From: Bifiguratus adelaidae
Lineage: Eukaryota > Mucoromycota > Endogonomycetes > Endogonales
Reading direction: 5' to 3'
Assembly (NCBI GenBank): GCA_002261195.1
Contig: MVBO01000009.1
Location: 107,110-171,109, forward strand
DNA: 64,000 bases
Part shown: positions 13,726-25,129 of the stretch, one piece after another
Layout of the letters: each line of letters opens with the position of its first letter
Numbering within the stretch: position 1 is the stretch's first letter
Notes under the pieces: generated by a model
Databases searched by the model: none
The model's input: the letters and a program-made list of their open reading frames with translations, nothing else
What the model was told of the DNA's origin: nothing
Made by a program: the position numbers and the translations under genes

Positions 13726-15071
13726 CTACACTACTGACTTGAGGTGCTTCTCGGTGATTGCCACAGCATGGGCATGTTCTTGATCGAGATCCTCAATGGG
13801 CCATCGCGGCATCGTCGTCATCTCATAGTCATCCACCATACCCGCCTGCAATCTCTCGATGCCGGTCCACGCAATCATGACTCCATTATCGGTACATAAT
13901 TCTGGTGGAGGGCATATGAGAGGAAGCCCGAATCGCTGCGAAAGTACCGACAATCGGTTCCGAATGGTTTGATTGCTTGCAACGCCTCCACTGGCAACTA
14001 ACGCGGTTAGACCCAGTGTGCGACATTGCTCTAACGCCAATTCGAGTTTCGCGGCCAAGTGGTCTGCACATCGTTCCTGAAACGCAGCTGCCAGATCATT
14101 GACGTCTTGCGAACGGGTCAAGTCAACAAGATCTTGCCGGCTAATCAACCGATTCATGGCCGTTTTGAGCCCAGAAAAGCTGAAATTCAACTCCTTGGCT
14201 CGCTTAAAGTCGCTCATGGGTAAAGGTAAATGGGCCTTGAAACGATCAGATCGTCCGTTGGAAGCCGCGAGTTCAAGGGCAACGCCAGGTCCGCCTCGTC
14301 CTTGTGTCGCCCATGACAATTGTAAACCTCGTGCTGCTTTATCAATGGCTTCTCCTACTGCATCATCTAGTGTCGTACCGAGTTGTTTGTAACGTCCAAC
14401 ACCTTGTGCTAATAGAATCAATGTGTGTCCACCAGAAATGAGAAGGGTGATGAAAGGAAATACGGGTGATGGAACGTGTGAGTTTTCAGCGTTCTTGGTG
14501 GTCAGACGCGCGGTAAGTGCATGTGCTTCCTAAGGTCGATGAAATAATAACTTCAACATGCAGCAACAGGAATTGATCTATCACCTACCATGTGATGAAC
14601 GCCTAAGATGGGCTTTCTACGATGTAATGATGTTGAGACTCACCATCAAAACTTCAATGAACGCGTGTATGCTCACCTTAGCACTGCTGCCAATGTCTTG
14701 GCGGCGTTCATACCGGCTGACAAGCAAGGCGGGAGTCCTGGTCCTCTCGTGACAGCAATAGCGTCAAGATCGCTTGCTTGTATCCCGGCCGCGTCGATCG
14801 CGCCTTGCACGATGCTCGGTAGATTCTGCATGTGGCCCTTGGCTGCAAGGATAGGCACGATCCCACCCCGTGGCTCATGGAGGTGATGCTGTTGCTTCAG
14901 ACAATGTGAAAGGATCTCTCGCTCAGAGGTCACAACCGAAGCCGACGTGTCATCGCAAGACGTCTCTATGCCAAGTACCAGCTGCCGTTTTGTTGAGAGC
15001 CATCTCCACTTGGCAAGCTCTCGTTGAGATGCAACATGTCTCTGCAACAGTGTTTGACGCAAGGCAACCAT
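13726..15071 (-). CDS. QRI7: Mitochondrial tRNA N6-threonylcarbamoyladenosine synthase (Qri7/OSGEPL1)
   Basis: Kae1/TsaD-family enzyme that transfers the threonylcarbamoyl group to A37 of mitochondrial tRNAs reading ANN codons. The N-terminus (about 25 residues, rich in Arg/Leu/Ser, no acids early) looks like a mitochondrial presequence, separating it from the cytosolic KEOPS Kae1. ASKHA-fold motifs follow: LVLGIETSCDDTSASVV, the metal-binding region (HLHEPRGGIVPILAAKGH), VTRGPGLPPCLSAGMNAAK, LLISGGHTLILLA, LGTTLDDAVGEAIDKAAR, and VASGGVASNQTIRNRL. The HMEAHALTAR metal loop is reconstituted across two introns near 14.5-14.7 kb. The start ATG at 15071 lies only 17 bp from the start of the divergent PX gene, so the two must share a promoter. 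Confidence 0.93.
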
Positions 15072-15088
15072 GTCTCTTTCATAAAACC

Positions 15089-16860
15089 ATGAAGACCAGC
15101 AGAGAGCTTTTGCTGGTTTTGGGTGAGGAAGCTGCTGATCTACTACAGGGAAAGGCTGCGTCGCTTAGTGCGAAGCGCGATGAGTTACTCAAGGAGCGAG
15201 AGCAGAGGGGATTAAAAGGACACGAGAGCGTGGAGCTCAATGCAAGCTATCTCTACAAAGATGTTCAGCTCGCTTCAAGATGCTTGGAGCTGATTGAGAC
15301 GAGGAGAGACATGACAGCAGCCATGCGTGAAGTGGAAAAGCAAGCCAACTGTCGTCCTTCAACACTACAGCGTTTGTCAACGTCTCTCGTAGAAGCCATC
15401 AACGGTATGTATCACATTCCTGGACAAGGAGACCTGTCGCTTATCCTATATAGTTCTAAAGGAGGAGGATTCGAGTCCAGCCATCACACGCTTGTCAAAA
15501 GCCATAGCGGCAATAACGCGGACGGAGCCACAAGTCAATTCCCAGCAAAACTCCTATTCCGATCCCAGGGGAGCCTCTGCCTTGGTGCTGCCTTCATTAT
15601 TTCCATCAAAGTCTCTTACAAGCAACACCTCCAACCATATACAAACGCATCGCACTCAATCTGCTGTGGATGTAACCGCAAGTGCAAACGCAATTCTAGC
15701 ATTCGATTCGGTATCCCAGACCATGCCAGGGAGTTGGAGCGAACCTGCACCGATATCCAATAATGAATTCCCCTTTGGTCCAGAGAATGTCCTTGACACA
15801 TTGACGGATGAGCCTGCAGAGATATTTGTTGATGCTGAAGAAGGCACCATGTTGGATTCCCCGCAAACACCTACAAAAACTTGCTTCAACATACAGTCAT
15901 CGTCACGCCAGCCTCAACAGACGCCTGGCAACGCCTTCGACCTATATCAGCAGGGTAATTCCTCTAATTCATCGGTCGACACCATTACCGAAAGTAAAAC
16001 TTCGTCCAAGGTGGAATCTCCACCATTATCGACGAGCGTAGATGATGTGTTGGAGGGCTCTTCTTCCAAACGTCAACGCTCTCAATCCGCTGTCCGACCG
16101 TTGTACATGTCAGAAGACCTCCATGTCAATCATTGGTCCAATGACTCTGTCTCTATAGACGTTGAGTCCAGCCAAGAACCTGCCATATTTGAACCTTCTC
16201 CGTCAACTCGCCTCACTCGACGCTTATCCAATCTCAGCCTCTATTCATTACCCGGCCAAGCTCCCGAGGACATTGACGAAAGTTACTTTGCAGGCAAGCC
16301 ACCCACCTCCACCTCCACCAACACACTCGTCCTCTCACACGGTCCAAGGCTCAATGCCGCAGCGGAGTCTTTACCTGACTCCTCACGCTTCATCTTTGCC
16401 GACCTCAATCGTCCCACGGCGATGACGAAACGATCGGATAGCTACAATTCGGATGACAGTTACGACACCTCTGGGCCCTTTGCCAAAGCCGTCACAGTGA
16501 CCAGACCGCATCGAGTCGGCTACGGCTACGGTTCTTATATTGTCTACACGTGTTCGGCCATCACCAGGACCGGGACCATCAGTGTCCTTAAACGGTATTC
16601 GGATTTTGTGACGTTACGGGAGGATTTGATACGTGATTGTCCCGGTTATCGTAAAGGCATTCCCCACTTGCCACCCAAAAAGGTTGTCGGTAGGTATTCG
16701 ACGGCCTAGTCGGACGCCTGTGTCTCATCGCTATACAGGCAATTTCAATCCTACATTCATAGAGTCGCGTCGTCGCGAGCTGGAGTATTTCTTAGCTTAC
16801 GTTACGCTACATCCATCACTGGGCACAACGCCGGTCGTCAAGAAGTGGTTTTCTTCCTGA
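15089..16860 (+). CDS. PX-domain phosphoinositide-binding protein (Ypt35-like)
   Basis: The C-terminal 120 or so residues form a PX domain, which usually binds PI3P and targets endosomal or vacuolar membranes. The core runs from GYGYGSYIVYTCSAIT through ISVLKRYSDFVTLREDL to the proline-rich HLPPKK, and after an intron closes with FIESRRRELEYFLAYVTLHP. This single C-terminal PX is organised as in fungal Ypt35-type proteins. The first 140 or so residues are strongly helical and charged (likely coiled coil). The middle is a long Ser/Thr/Pro-rich disordered linker. Introns are at about 15404-15451 (joining EAIN to VLKEEDSSPA) and about 16690-16738. The start at 15089 gives a 17 bp gap to the Qri7 start. 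The N-terminal helical domain was not recognised. Confidence 0.82.
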
Positions 16861-16905
16861 TGTCTATATAATCCTACTCTGACACGATACCCTACACGTA
16901 ATGAT

Positions 16906-19076
16906 TTATCGTTCGGTGCACCATATTTCTAGTTTTTCCACCCGTGGGGGTGGCGTTCCGCGTTGATGGCCATCCTTGATCAAATGCACCTTTCGACACA
17001 TGTCTAGATCGTCTTGCTCAATCATGAGCACGAATTCATCGTCTTCGTCCTTGTATTTTAGGCGCAGAGGCTGAGGTGCATCGAATTTCTCTTGAACCTG
17101 GTGAACCAACTCGTCGAAAGTGACGGTGGATGGTACCAAAAGTACGCGCGTGTCCACATAATGCAGTTTAATTTTGAGCTAATTCACCAATGAGAGGATG
17201 CTTCTCCTGAAGTGTAGGACTTACCTTCCCACCCTCTTCGTCCTGATCTTCTGTTCCAGCAAGGATATCGTCATAGTATCCGAAATGGCCTTCAGGATCA
17301 TCGTCTTCATGACCTATACCTTCGTCAGGCATGGATTCATCATTAGCATGCTCCTTGCCTGCTTCCGGCCGTCCGCTACTCCGAGCGCTGCCGACACTCG
17401 AGCTAGTGTTGGATAGACGATCGTTCAGCCCCAGGCCTGGTCGCATATGCGTTGAGCTAAAACTGTCCGTACCATGTGATTCAAATCCAGAATCTATCCG
17501 GCTTCGCGATGGCGATGACGAATCGTACGATCCTATTGGCTTCGTCGTAGGTGGTGGTCGTGGATGAGGCAGTGGGTAGGGTCGCGGCATAGGCGCTCCA
17601 TTTGGTGGCATATGAGGGGAGTAGGCATCAGGATGACCAGGGGACGGAGGATAAACTGGCATTCGAGCGCCGGGCGGTCCCGCCATGTTGGGAGGACCGT
17701 AAGGCGGGCCATAACCACGGCCTCCAGGGCGTGGTATGGGCCGATATACTAGGTTAGGCGGATAAGGAGGCTGCGGATAATTGGAGTGATTGGTCGGTGT
17801 ACGATTGACACCGGCGTGTGGACGAAATTCCGGAGGATAACCGCGACCGTGCATATATTGCGGTGGTGGACGATTCGGATGGAATGGCGGTCTCTGCGTT
17901 GGCGTCATGGACCGCTCGGGCCAAGCATTGTATGCCTCCGGATTGGAGGCTGCTGGTCCGTACGGGGACTTGCCTGCAGGATATAGAGACCCTGGCCCAC
18001 CAGGAACCGGGGTCTTCATACCCATACCCTGAGCCAACCCTCCTGCTCGACCAATAGAGCCACTATCCGGTGTAGCGCGCTCGCCATCAAGCATATTGTT
18101 GGCTTGGATAGCGCCTACGACTCCCAATGAGCCAGACTTCTTATCGTCACTTCGAGTGCTGCTACTACCGCTGCCCTTTCGTTTGCCTTCCTTGCGTCCT
18201 TCATCAGACAACCCTATGCTCAACAAGACGCTGTTTATCCGACTCATCTTGTGCTCTTGAGCTATATTCTTGGGGTCGTTGACGTGCTCGAGATATTTTG
18301 TCGTTAAATATTCGGCTTGCTTTAACTTGTTTTGAGGCGGTCGAAAGAGCACTCCCTCGGGAATCGAGTACACCGAATAACCCTTCCCTCTGTCCTTAAC
18401 CGCCTGATCAATCACCTCATGTTCTTCGGTACATTTCTCCTTTTGAGCCAGGTAAAGATCGGTGAGACCTGCATCGATCTTGTTGATAAATAGCTTGCAT
18501 ATACCCCGATTGAATAGCACTTCGCATGCATACAATCGAAATGAAAGGCCGAGTTGATTATAGTTGATGCACGTATTGCCTCGCATTTTCTATCCGAGGG
18601 TTAGCTTGCGGCGTGTATGTCAAAAAACAACACTTGCCGCATGTGCCTCGTCAAACGCTTTGATGGCATTTTCCATGTCCCCGAGTACGAAATAAGAGAC
18701 ACCTTGCTGAAAGTAGGCGACTGCAAAGAATGTATCCAACCTTATGGCTTTCCCATAGGCTTGAAGCTAGCAAGCGTGAGATGTTGCAAAAGAGTCAGAA
18801 GCAACCCAATAGCCTTACCGCTCGGTTATGGTCCTCTAGTTCCGCAAATATAAGACCTATATTAAAGTGCATCTTGGCGCTCTCGCCCAAGGCCTATCCA
18901 CATGTCAGCTGTCATCTCCCATTACCTTGGCACTCACAATAAACTGATTCACTGCTCCATCGAAATCCTTGGCCTCGTAGGCAGCACAAGCAGCACCCCA
19001 CTGCTCGAGTTCAAGCTTGTAAATGGGGGAGATGAGTACTTGTGGTAAGTCAAAGTAGCCCTACCTTGAACGACAT
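16906..19076 (-). CDS. noxR: NADPH oxidase regulator NoxR (p67phox-like, TPR and PB1)
   Basis: Cytosolic activator of fungal NADPH oxidase; in known fungi NoxR binds Rac through its TPR domain and Cdc24/Bem1 through PB1 to direct ROS production at hyphal tips. The N-terminal 190 or so residues are TPRs: MSFKLELEQWGAACAAYEAK, SAKMHFNIGLIFAELEDHNRA, FAVAYFQQGVSYFVLGDME, then GLSFRLYACEVLFNRGICKL. An activation-domain-like segment follows (KGYSVYSIPEGVLFRPPQNK). A long Pro/Gly-rich region (about 250 residues) leads to a C-terminal PB1 beginning LKIKLHYVDTR and containing YKDEDDEFVLMIEQDDLDM. Four introns sit in the TPR part and one immediately before PB1 (about 17222-17179). No oxidase catalytic gene is present in the window. 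Confidence 0.92.
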
Positions 19077-19140
19077 GCAGAGTTCCCCTTACCACATGCG
19101 CAAGAAGGTGTGGTACCCAAAAAAGGAAAGCGTATTTATT

Positions 19141-21307
19141 TCATTCCTTCACTCGTCTACTACGCATCATGCCTGGGTGCATTGAATCCATAATGCGATC
19201 AAAGTAATCGCGGTTATCTTCAGGGTTGGGTGAGGCAAGAGGGCTTCCAACGGTGGGAGAATACGAGAGTCGGGGCTTGCCCGTGCCGAGGTTGGAGATG
19301 TTGAGGGGATTGGAGGTGGAGATGAAGAGAGAAGATGTGGGTGAGCGAGGTTCGGCATTTTCAGGGTCCTCCGATCGACGGGTATGGAGTGTTCCTCGGG
19401 ATGAAAGACGTTGCTCTTTGGGATCGTCTACCTTTAGATTCTGCTTCTCAAAAAGATTCTGCAAATCTTGGAAGCTTGGTGAACTGCCCTGACGACTCGG
19501 TCGAGTTCGCATCATGGGTTTGGTATTGGCCGGGGGTATGGCTGGAGGGAGATTCGGAGAAAGCCGCTGTACAGGTGCAAGAAGGGATGGAGAGCTCTTG
19601 GATGCGGTATTTGACTGACGAGTGCCGGGTTTGAGGCCTGAAGCTGTCATTCGGTCCAGGTTCTGGGATGTTTGAGTTGTCAGGGATGGAGTCGAGGCAT
19701 TTGAGGGAATGAGAGTGGGAAAGTCGAGGGTGTAGTCATCGCGTAGAAGATGATCAAGGCTTTGTTCAGGTGTATGCCGACCTTGAAATTCCTTCTTTTC
19801 CATGGCGATATCCTCACCAAAAGGACTACTCTCACTCTTGTTGGAGCTTTCAATACTGCGTATCATGAAGGCGGCTCCATCACTTCCACCGCGTATGTGG
19901 CCCAAAGACCGTTTCGCCTTGAGATTGGGAGCCTGAGATTGCGGCTGTGACTTTGAAAGAGACGGCACGTCCTCTGGAGAAGACTGTTTGCGTATCGGGA
20001 TAGACGAAACGCTCAAGATATCTCTGCCAAATAGTATCTCCGCGTTGGACACAAAGCATCGGAAGAGCGCTGTCGACACGTTCATCGTGGGAGAAAATAT
20101 GAGAGCGAGATTGCTGAGATTCATCTTGTTCGTTTCTGATTCCGCATTCACGCGAGCTAGATGGTGACATAGCGCGTTTAAAAGACACGCATTTGGCGGT
20201 GGTAACCGAGACGCAATGACTCGTACTCGCTGTTCTACCACGTCTCTATCGAGGTTGATCTGTTTTGTGTAATTCACACCGGAGGAAGATGGTGAGTCTT
20301 CTGACTCTGTCGTTCCAAAGTCGTTGATGATGTCGTTGATTTCTGCAGCAATGTCTTCTGGTACAAGCGGCTCCGGCACTAGGAGCAGGTGAGCATCAAA
20401 AGTGAAAAGAATCAACATTGCCTACATTCTCGCAGGTATAATTTGAGCAGTGCTGCTACAGCATGTGGATCTTGACGGACTTGAAAGAAGTCGATTTCCG
20501 AGCCTAGAGGATGTTGAGCGATGTCTGCCGTCAGCTTGGCATATCCACTGGTGACATACCACAATCGAAAGTCTCCTTCAACTTTGTGATGGTCGAACTA
20601 CTACCCGACTTTCGATAGATGCCCACTTCGTCGATACCTAGCCAGACCCCATGTGAGTGCTTTCAGCACGAGCCTTCCGCCTGGACTTACCCAAGTCATC
20701 CAGATAACAGATACATCGCTCCACGACCGCCGGTATCTCTCCACCGGTCAAATCAATAGCCGTCTGTATGGGTGCTCCAAAGACATGGAACCAAGCAGGA
20801 TCATAATCTGACTCTGCATCCCAAGGAGATTCCGGAGGCGAATCCATGTCATCGGAAGCGTCTACACATCAACACGATTCAATAACCATCTATCGCCCTT
20901 TGCCCTTTGAGCTTACCCCGCTGCTTCATCCATGCATTCATGGCACCCCGAGCTCTCTCACCCCAGACGAGCCCCTGCTCTCTCGCGGCCGTGCTAATCT
21001 CCATACCCCGCTGCTTCCATTCCGGTAACCGTTCCTGCATGGCCGCTTCAAACTCTGCTCGTCGTTGTGTGATATTGATCGACTGTAAGCGCGACGTCTT
21101 ATCGCGAGCCATGCTCGACAATGACGACAGAAATGTCGTCTGTTGAGGTTGACTTGCCGATACATCTAAACTCTCTGTGTCGTGCAATGGATAAGCTCCA
21201 GAAGACGTGTAAGCCCGTGACCGTGATGTTTCTGACTTGCGTGTCTCTACAGGAGAGTTGAGAGACATTTTCCGTCTCGCTGGCTTGGCTGGTGGAGTGC
21301 GTGACAT
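19141..21307 (-). CDS. RhoGAP domain protein
   Basis: GTPase-activating protein for a Rho-family GTPase. The GAP domain sits in the middle: FGAPIQTAIDLTG, then IPAVVERCICYLDDLGIDEV, the arginine-finger loop GIYRKSGSS, FFQVRQDPHAVAALLKLYLRE, LPEPLVPED and the closing MNLSNLALIFSPTM. The N-terminal 120 or so residues are Ser-rich with a predicted helix. The C-terminal 250 or so residues are Ser/Pro-rich, with several SP sites, and look disordered. At least four short introns fall between 20.42 and 20.94 kb. The start is the ATG at 21307 (MSRTPPAKPARRK), 29 bp from the ATG of the divergent small gene. It lies next to noxR on the same strand; a Rac link is attractive, but the target GTPase cannot be read from sequence. 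Confidence 0.87.
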
Positions 21308-21336
21308 GTCTGAGCCATGGACTGGAATAATCGCCA

Positions 21337-21677
21337 ATGTTCAACCGATTGTTGCACTTTTGGGCCTCGCAGTTCATTACAGAGCGGGTAAGTGGGGTTG
21401 AAGAGGGGTTGATGAGAGTGAGATCCTACGAGAGCTAAGTGTACTCATCACGGTGATCTTTCATGTAGCTTTTGGCCAGCCCACTGTTTAATCGCATTGC
21501 GGCAAAGACACACCAAAATGTGTCTGCATTGCAAAAGCAAGGTGAGTGATTGGGGCGCAACAAGAGGTAACGGCGGTGCTTAAGTGGGTGTTAACAGGAT
21601 CTGAACGCACGGCGACGTTTATCAAGGCGTTCAAGGAGAATCTCGAAAAAGAGAATCGAAAGTCGCTTCGCAAGTAG
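21337..21677 (+). CDS. Small basic hypothetical protein, possibly mitochondrial
   Basis: Three exons (21337-21387, 21469 to about 21541, then from about 21598) splice into a protein of about 68 residues starting MFNRLLHFWASQFITER. The middle has SPLFNRIAAKTHQNV and the C-terminus is a charged helix (FIKAFKENLEKENRKSLRK). Both junctions use good GT-AG sites and preserve one frame, the main evidence that it is real. The amphipathic basic N-terminus would suit a mitochondrial protein, but this is inference. I do not recognise the family. It starts 29 bp from the RhoGAP ATG on the other strand. Confidence 0.6.
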
Positions 21678-21765
21678 GAGTGGGTAGACCTGTGGCGACT
21701 AGTCTCTCGACACGGATCTAGTGTACAACAAGACTACATGTATCCTGATTAAAGCACTCTTGCAT

Positions 21766-22854
21766 TCACCGTTTATCCAACTTGAGCGCCGTGAGGAACA
21801 ATGCCTCCTTGTTGGCCTGTTGCATGCTAAAGGTGTTTTTGCCGTTCAGTGAGCAACAAGGGGATCGGAAGAGGAGAGGAGAAATCTTACCAAGCGCTCA
21901 ATTCAGACATGCTTTCCACCTCCGTAACACCAGGCACCGATCGCCCCAAGCGAAGCAATAGACGAGAAGAAAGCCATTCTCGAAGAGCATCGGGTGCCAT
22001 GTCTTGTTCTGCCTCGATCTCTTCCGTCTCTTCGCCACGCACGGTAATCGCCTGCCATTTAAGTGCCTATACACCGCCATAAGCATAGGTTTCACGGCAG
22101 ATCGAAACCCTCCATCACATGCCTTTAGCCGCTTTGTATACTCCTCCACATTATTGATTAAACCTTGAACGACAATGATGCCTGGATAACCAGGTTTTGA
22201 GTATCCTAAGCCAAAGAGTCAGGGTCCCCCAACTCAGCTGTCCATCTTACGATCCTCACCCCACAGGTCCAATTCTTGCGCCCATTCCACGATATGCTTT
22301 CGCTTCTGCTGCGAGAGCAAATGATGGGTCCAAATCAAGGTGCAAGCGAGGGTATAGCGACGAGTGGGTGGAGGTGGAGTGGTTGCCTCGGTCTTGTCGT
22401 CTTCTTGAGCCTGCCAGTGTTCCTTGACCGTTTCATAGACGGTCAAGAGCACCACATCTAAGGAAACGCGTGAGTTGTGACATGGAAGCCTGTGTCTTGT
22501 GCACCTTGTGGCTGTTCCGCAACAACGTCCTTGACCAGCTGATTCAGTTCGGCTTGACGTTGTCGAGCAATGTTGGCGCCGGTGATGGTACAGGTTGGCG
22601 ATACGCTAGGATAGCCTACAGGTTCAGAGACGGCTAACCAAACACCGTCAGCAAGACGAATCTGTAGCTCGACTGTCCTTGGGGTGGGAAGTTGCCCTGA
22701 TGCCTGAAATGTCGCGAGAGAGGTCTTCGTCCAGTCAGAGACGCAACGCTGGCCCAAATGCGCGTCTCACCTTGTCAGACGCATCCAAGACGAGCTCTTG
22801 TGTCGTAAACATGGCCTCCAACAAGCTCAACTCTTCCCATTGTCGCGGATCCAT
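21766..22854 (-). CDS. RWD domain protein with DUF1115 (RWDD2-like)
   Basis: The N-terminal RWD domain starts MDPRQWEELSLLEAMF and includes VELQIRLADGVWLAVSEPVG and YPSVSPTCTI. The C-terminal DUF1115 part contains IWTHHLLSQQKRKHIVEWA, the LDLWGYSKPGYPGIIVVQG block and LKWQAITVRGEE. This order is that of RWDD2A/RWDD2B proteins, whose molecular role is unknown; the RWD fold usually mediates protein binding. About five introns are needed. One, after EEYTKRLK, starts with GC (GCATGT) and ends TATAG, restoring ALKWQAITVRGEE in frame. A last small exon after SELSAC encodes the final residues to the stop at 21766. The start at 22854 lies only 10 bp downstream of the preceding gene's stop codon. Confidence 0.82.
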
Positions 22855-22864
22855 CCATGTAGCT

Positions 22865-23516
22865 TTATTTCACGACATGGCTGTAATGCCCGGGTATACG
22901 TAGACGACACTTTTCACAATCTGCGCGATAGCCCATTGAGAAGATGGGTTTACGACTGAATCTAGCTTTTCGCTTGTCGGCAGGGGGCTAATGCAGCGTG
23001 TGAGATATGACGGATAGGTGCGATCGAGGGGTTGGCTTACCTCTGTGTCCATCATTTCTGTGTCAACGGCCAAGGCCATCAATTGCTCTTCAACCTCAAC
23101 ATCGCTACTCACCGAGGTGGTCGTATAGGCTGTATTGCAAGTGGATGGTTGGAGGGATGCGGTCGGATCAGGTGAAGGTGGGCAGATAGACATGTGCTCG
23201 GTGGGGGATGGCCAAGCATAGGGTTGTCGTGGCGTGGTGTCGGGGGCATAAGCACGATCAGGTGTAGGATAGGCTTGAGATACAACGGTTAAATCTTGAG
23301 GAGGGGTTGCAGGAAAGTCGGTTTGCATAAAGGTGGGCAACTCGTTGCATGTCTGCGCGTCGGAGTTGTTCCTTGAGTCATGCATTGTCAGCGAATGTAG
23401 CTTACGCTATATCGTGTCAGCCATGGCGTGGACATTTCGAGGGTAAAAGAACTCACCTTGCTCCATGATTCGCCACTATTGCTACGCATTCGCTTTCTAG
23501 ACATGGTGACGTCCAT
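22865..23516 (-). CDS. Hypothetical protein with conserved Cys-containing C-terminus
   Basis: Starts MDVTMSRKRMRSNSG (ATG at 23516). After one intron it runs through a long Pro/Thr/Ser-rich disordered region, and after a second intron (donor following MMDTE) it ends with FSMGYRADCEKC then RLRIPGHYSHVVK. The C-terminal pattern, a conserved GYRADCEKC plus PGHYSH motif at the very end of a low-complexity protein, recalls uncharacterised fungal proteins. It could bind a metal through the CxxC and nearby His. The intron choice is supported by the ordered ending it gives compared with the alternative read-through frame. Function unknown. It sits head-to-tail with the RWD gene (10 bp apart), so overlapping UTRs are expected. 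Confidence 0.68.
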
Positions 23517-23673
23517 TGGCAGTCTTGTAACGGCGTAAGGCAACACCAGCAGCAGGCAACAGCGCGCCGTGTGTCCTTGTAACGTCTTGTCTAATTACAT
23601 AGGCGGGCTATCCGCCCAATATCACGCAACACCATAGGCACAGCGAATAATGGTCAAAACACGTCTATATTGT

Positions 23674-24879
23674 CTACGGAAGTCTAGCTTGAGCTTTCTC
23701 TTGTCGTTTTTTGGCTTCTAGAAACTCATTGACGACAATGCGACACTGCGTTTCACGGCACAGCTCTCTTACACCGGGCAATGGGCCACTGCCTGCCACC
23801 CCGGTGACTTTGCCCGGGAATCGATCAAAAAAGACCAATCCGGATGCCCTTTCCACAGCATCAATGGGTACTTTGAATGTCTCGAGTGGTGTTTCATTGG
23901 CGATGGGTGCGTTAGGAAGGACGAAGGCTGCCGTGGCGTAATTGCCGCGCTTGTCCAATGTCATGATGACTTTGTAAAAGTGGGTGGGTACGGCGACGTT
24001 GGGATCGGGATTGCTAATGACTTCGTATTTGACGAACCACTTTTTGGAGATGGGATCTTGGTGAGGTAGATAGAGAGGGCCGGTATACACCCAAACATCC
24101 GAGAATTGCTTGGTAAGCTGACGCGTAAAGTTTTCAAAATGAGCCCAATCTGCAAGAGAATGGAAGATGATGAGATGTAGACAAGATGGCAGGGAGGCAA
24201 CTCACAATCTCGGTTGAAGCCATCGCCGACTTGTGGAGCAATATTGGTTAAATAAAAGGTATCATTCATAGCTTGCTGACTTTGTTTGCAATCGGCAGCT
24301 GGCACCATATGGCCTCGGTCATAGCCTGATCGAAAGTAATCGGCCATGCGAGCACGAAACTGAACAGGCACCATGACATCTTCCTTGAATTGCGAGTTTT
24401 GTCGATCTCCACCTCCAGAGCCGTCGCGCCGACTGAGTTTATCTGCCGTCAAATGCTCTGCCGTCTATATCCAAATCGATAAGTTGCCGGATCGACAAGG
24501 AGGCGTCATGCCCGCCTAGAACGCGAAAGCTTACCCAGTTGGGATTCCTGTCCCGTCGGTTGAAGGAGGAGATATAACCGGTTCGATAAATAACGTCGCT
24601 GATGGGACCTAGGCAGTTGATCGTCTCGGTCAATCCCCAGACAGGCTACCTCTCCTTGCGTATGCATCACTTACCAGGTATACCGAACGGTAGAATCTCC
24701 TTGGCCAGTTCAATCCGGTTGGGTGGTTGCGTTGGAATGGCGGGACCTGATTGCGCAGCAGGAGCAGGCATAGGAGGTCGAACCGTGGGTACAGCCTTCT
24801 TGTCCGTCATGGATTGCACGGCAACCATACCCGCCGCACCAATGGCTGCACCACCCAACAGCAGACCGATCCTTTCCAT
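23674..24879 (-). CDS. NUC1: Mitochondrial DNA/RNA non-specific endonuclease (Nuc1/EndoG)
   Basis: Beta-beta-alpha-metal endonuclease of the EndoG/Nuc1 family, a mitochondrial sugar-non-specific nuclease that acts in mtDNA turnover and cell death. The N-terminus has a short hydrophobic anchor (GLLLGGAAIGAAGMVAVQ), then a Pro-rich linker. The catalytic motif SGYDRGHMVPAADC is intact, including the DRGH histidine, and is followed by the conserved NDTFYLTNIAPQVGDGFNRD with the metal-binding Asn. The C-terminal part has VWVYTGPLYLP and VPTHFYKVIMT. Introns occur after the anchor region, near 24.5 kb and near 24.2 kb. The length (about 330 residues) matches the family. There is no obvious truncation, so it is probably functional. 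Confidence 0.92.
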
Positions 24880-25129
24880 GTGTCGAAAAGCTTAATTGTT
24901 CTTTTTTTGCAGTCTTGGAGCTTAAAAGGAGACAACCGTAAGGAGAGTAATGGGATGAGGGATGGAAGGAATTGAAGGAAATGAGAGAGCAAGGTTGATG
25001 GACGGTGGATGCTCCCACAAGATCATTCAGCCTACATGGACGTGGTCAGCCCGCTCGCGTCGTCGTCTATATAAATCCTCTATATTGTCTATATATCCAC
25101 CGATCATAATGTACATGTCAACCCTCTCT

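Noticed and set aside
14870-15088. Longer N-terminus for the PX protein, reading upstream from 15089
   Set aside because: The upstream part is antisense to the conserved Qri7 N-terminus and lacks protein-like character. The ATG at 15089 is the sensible start.
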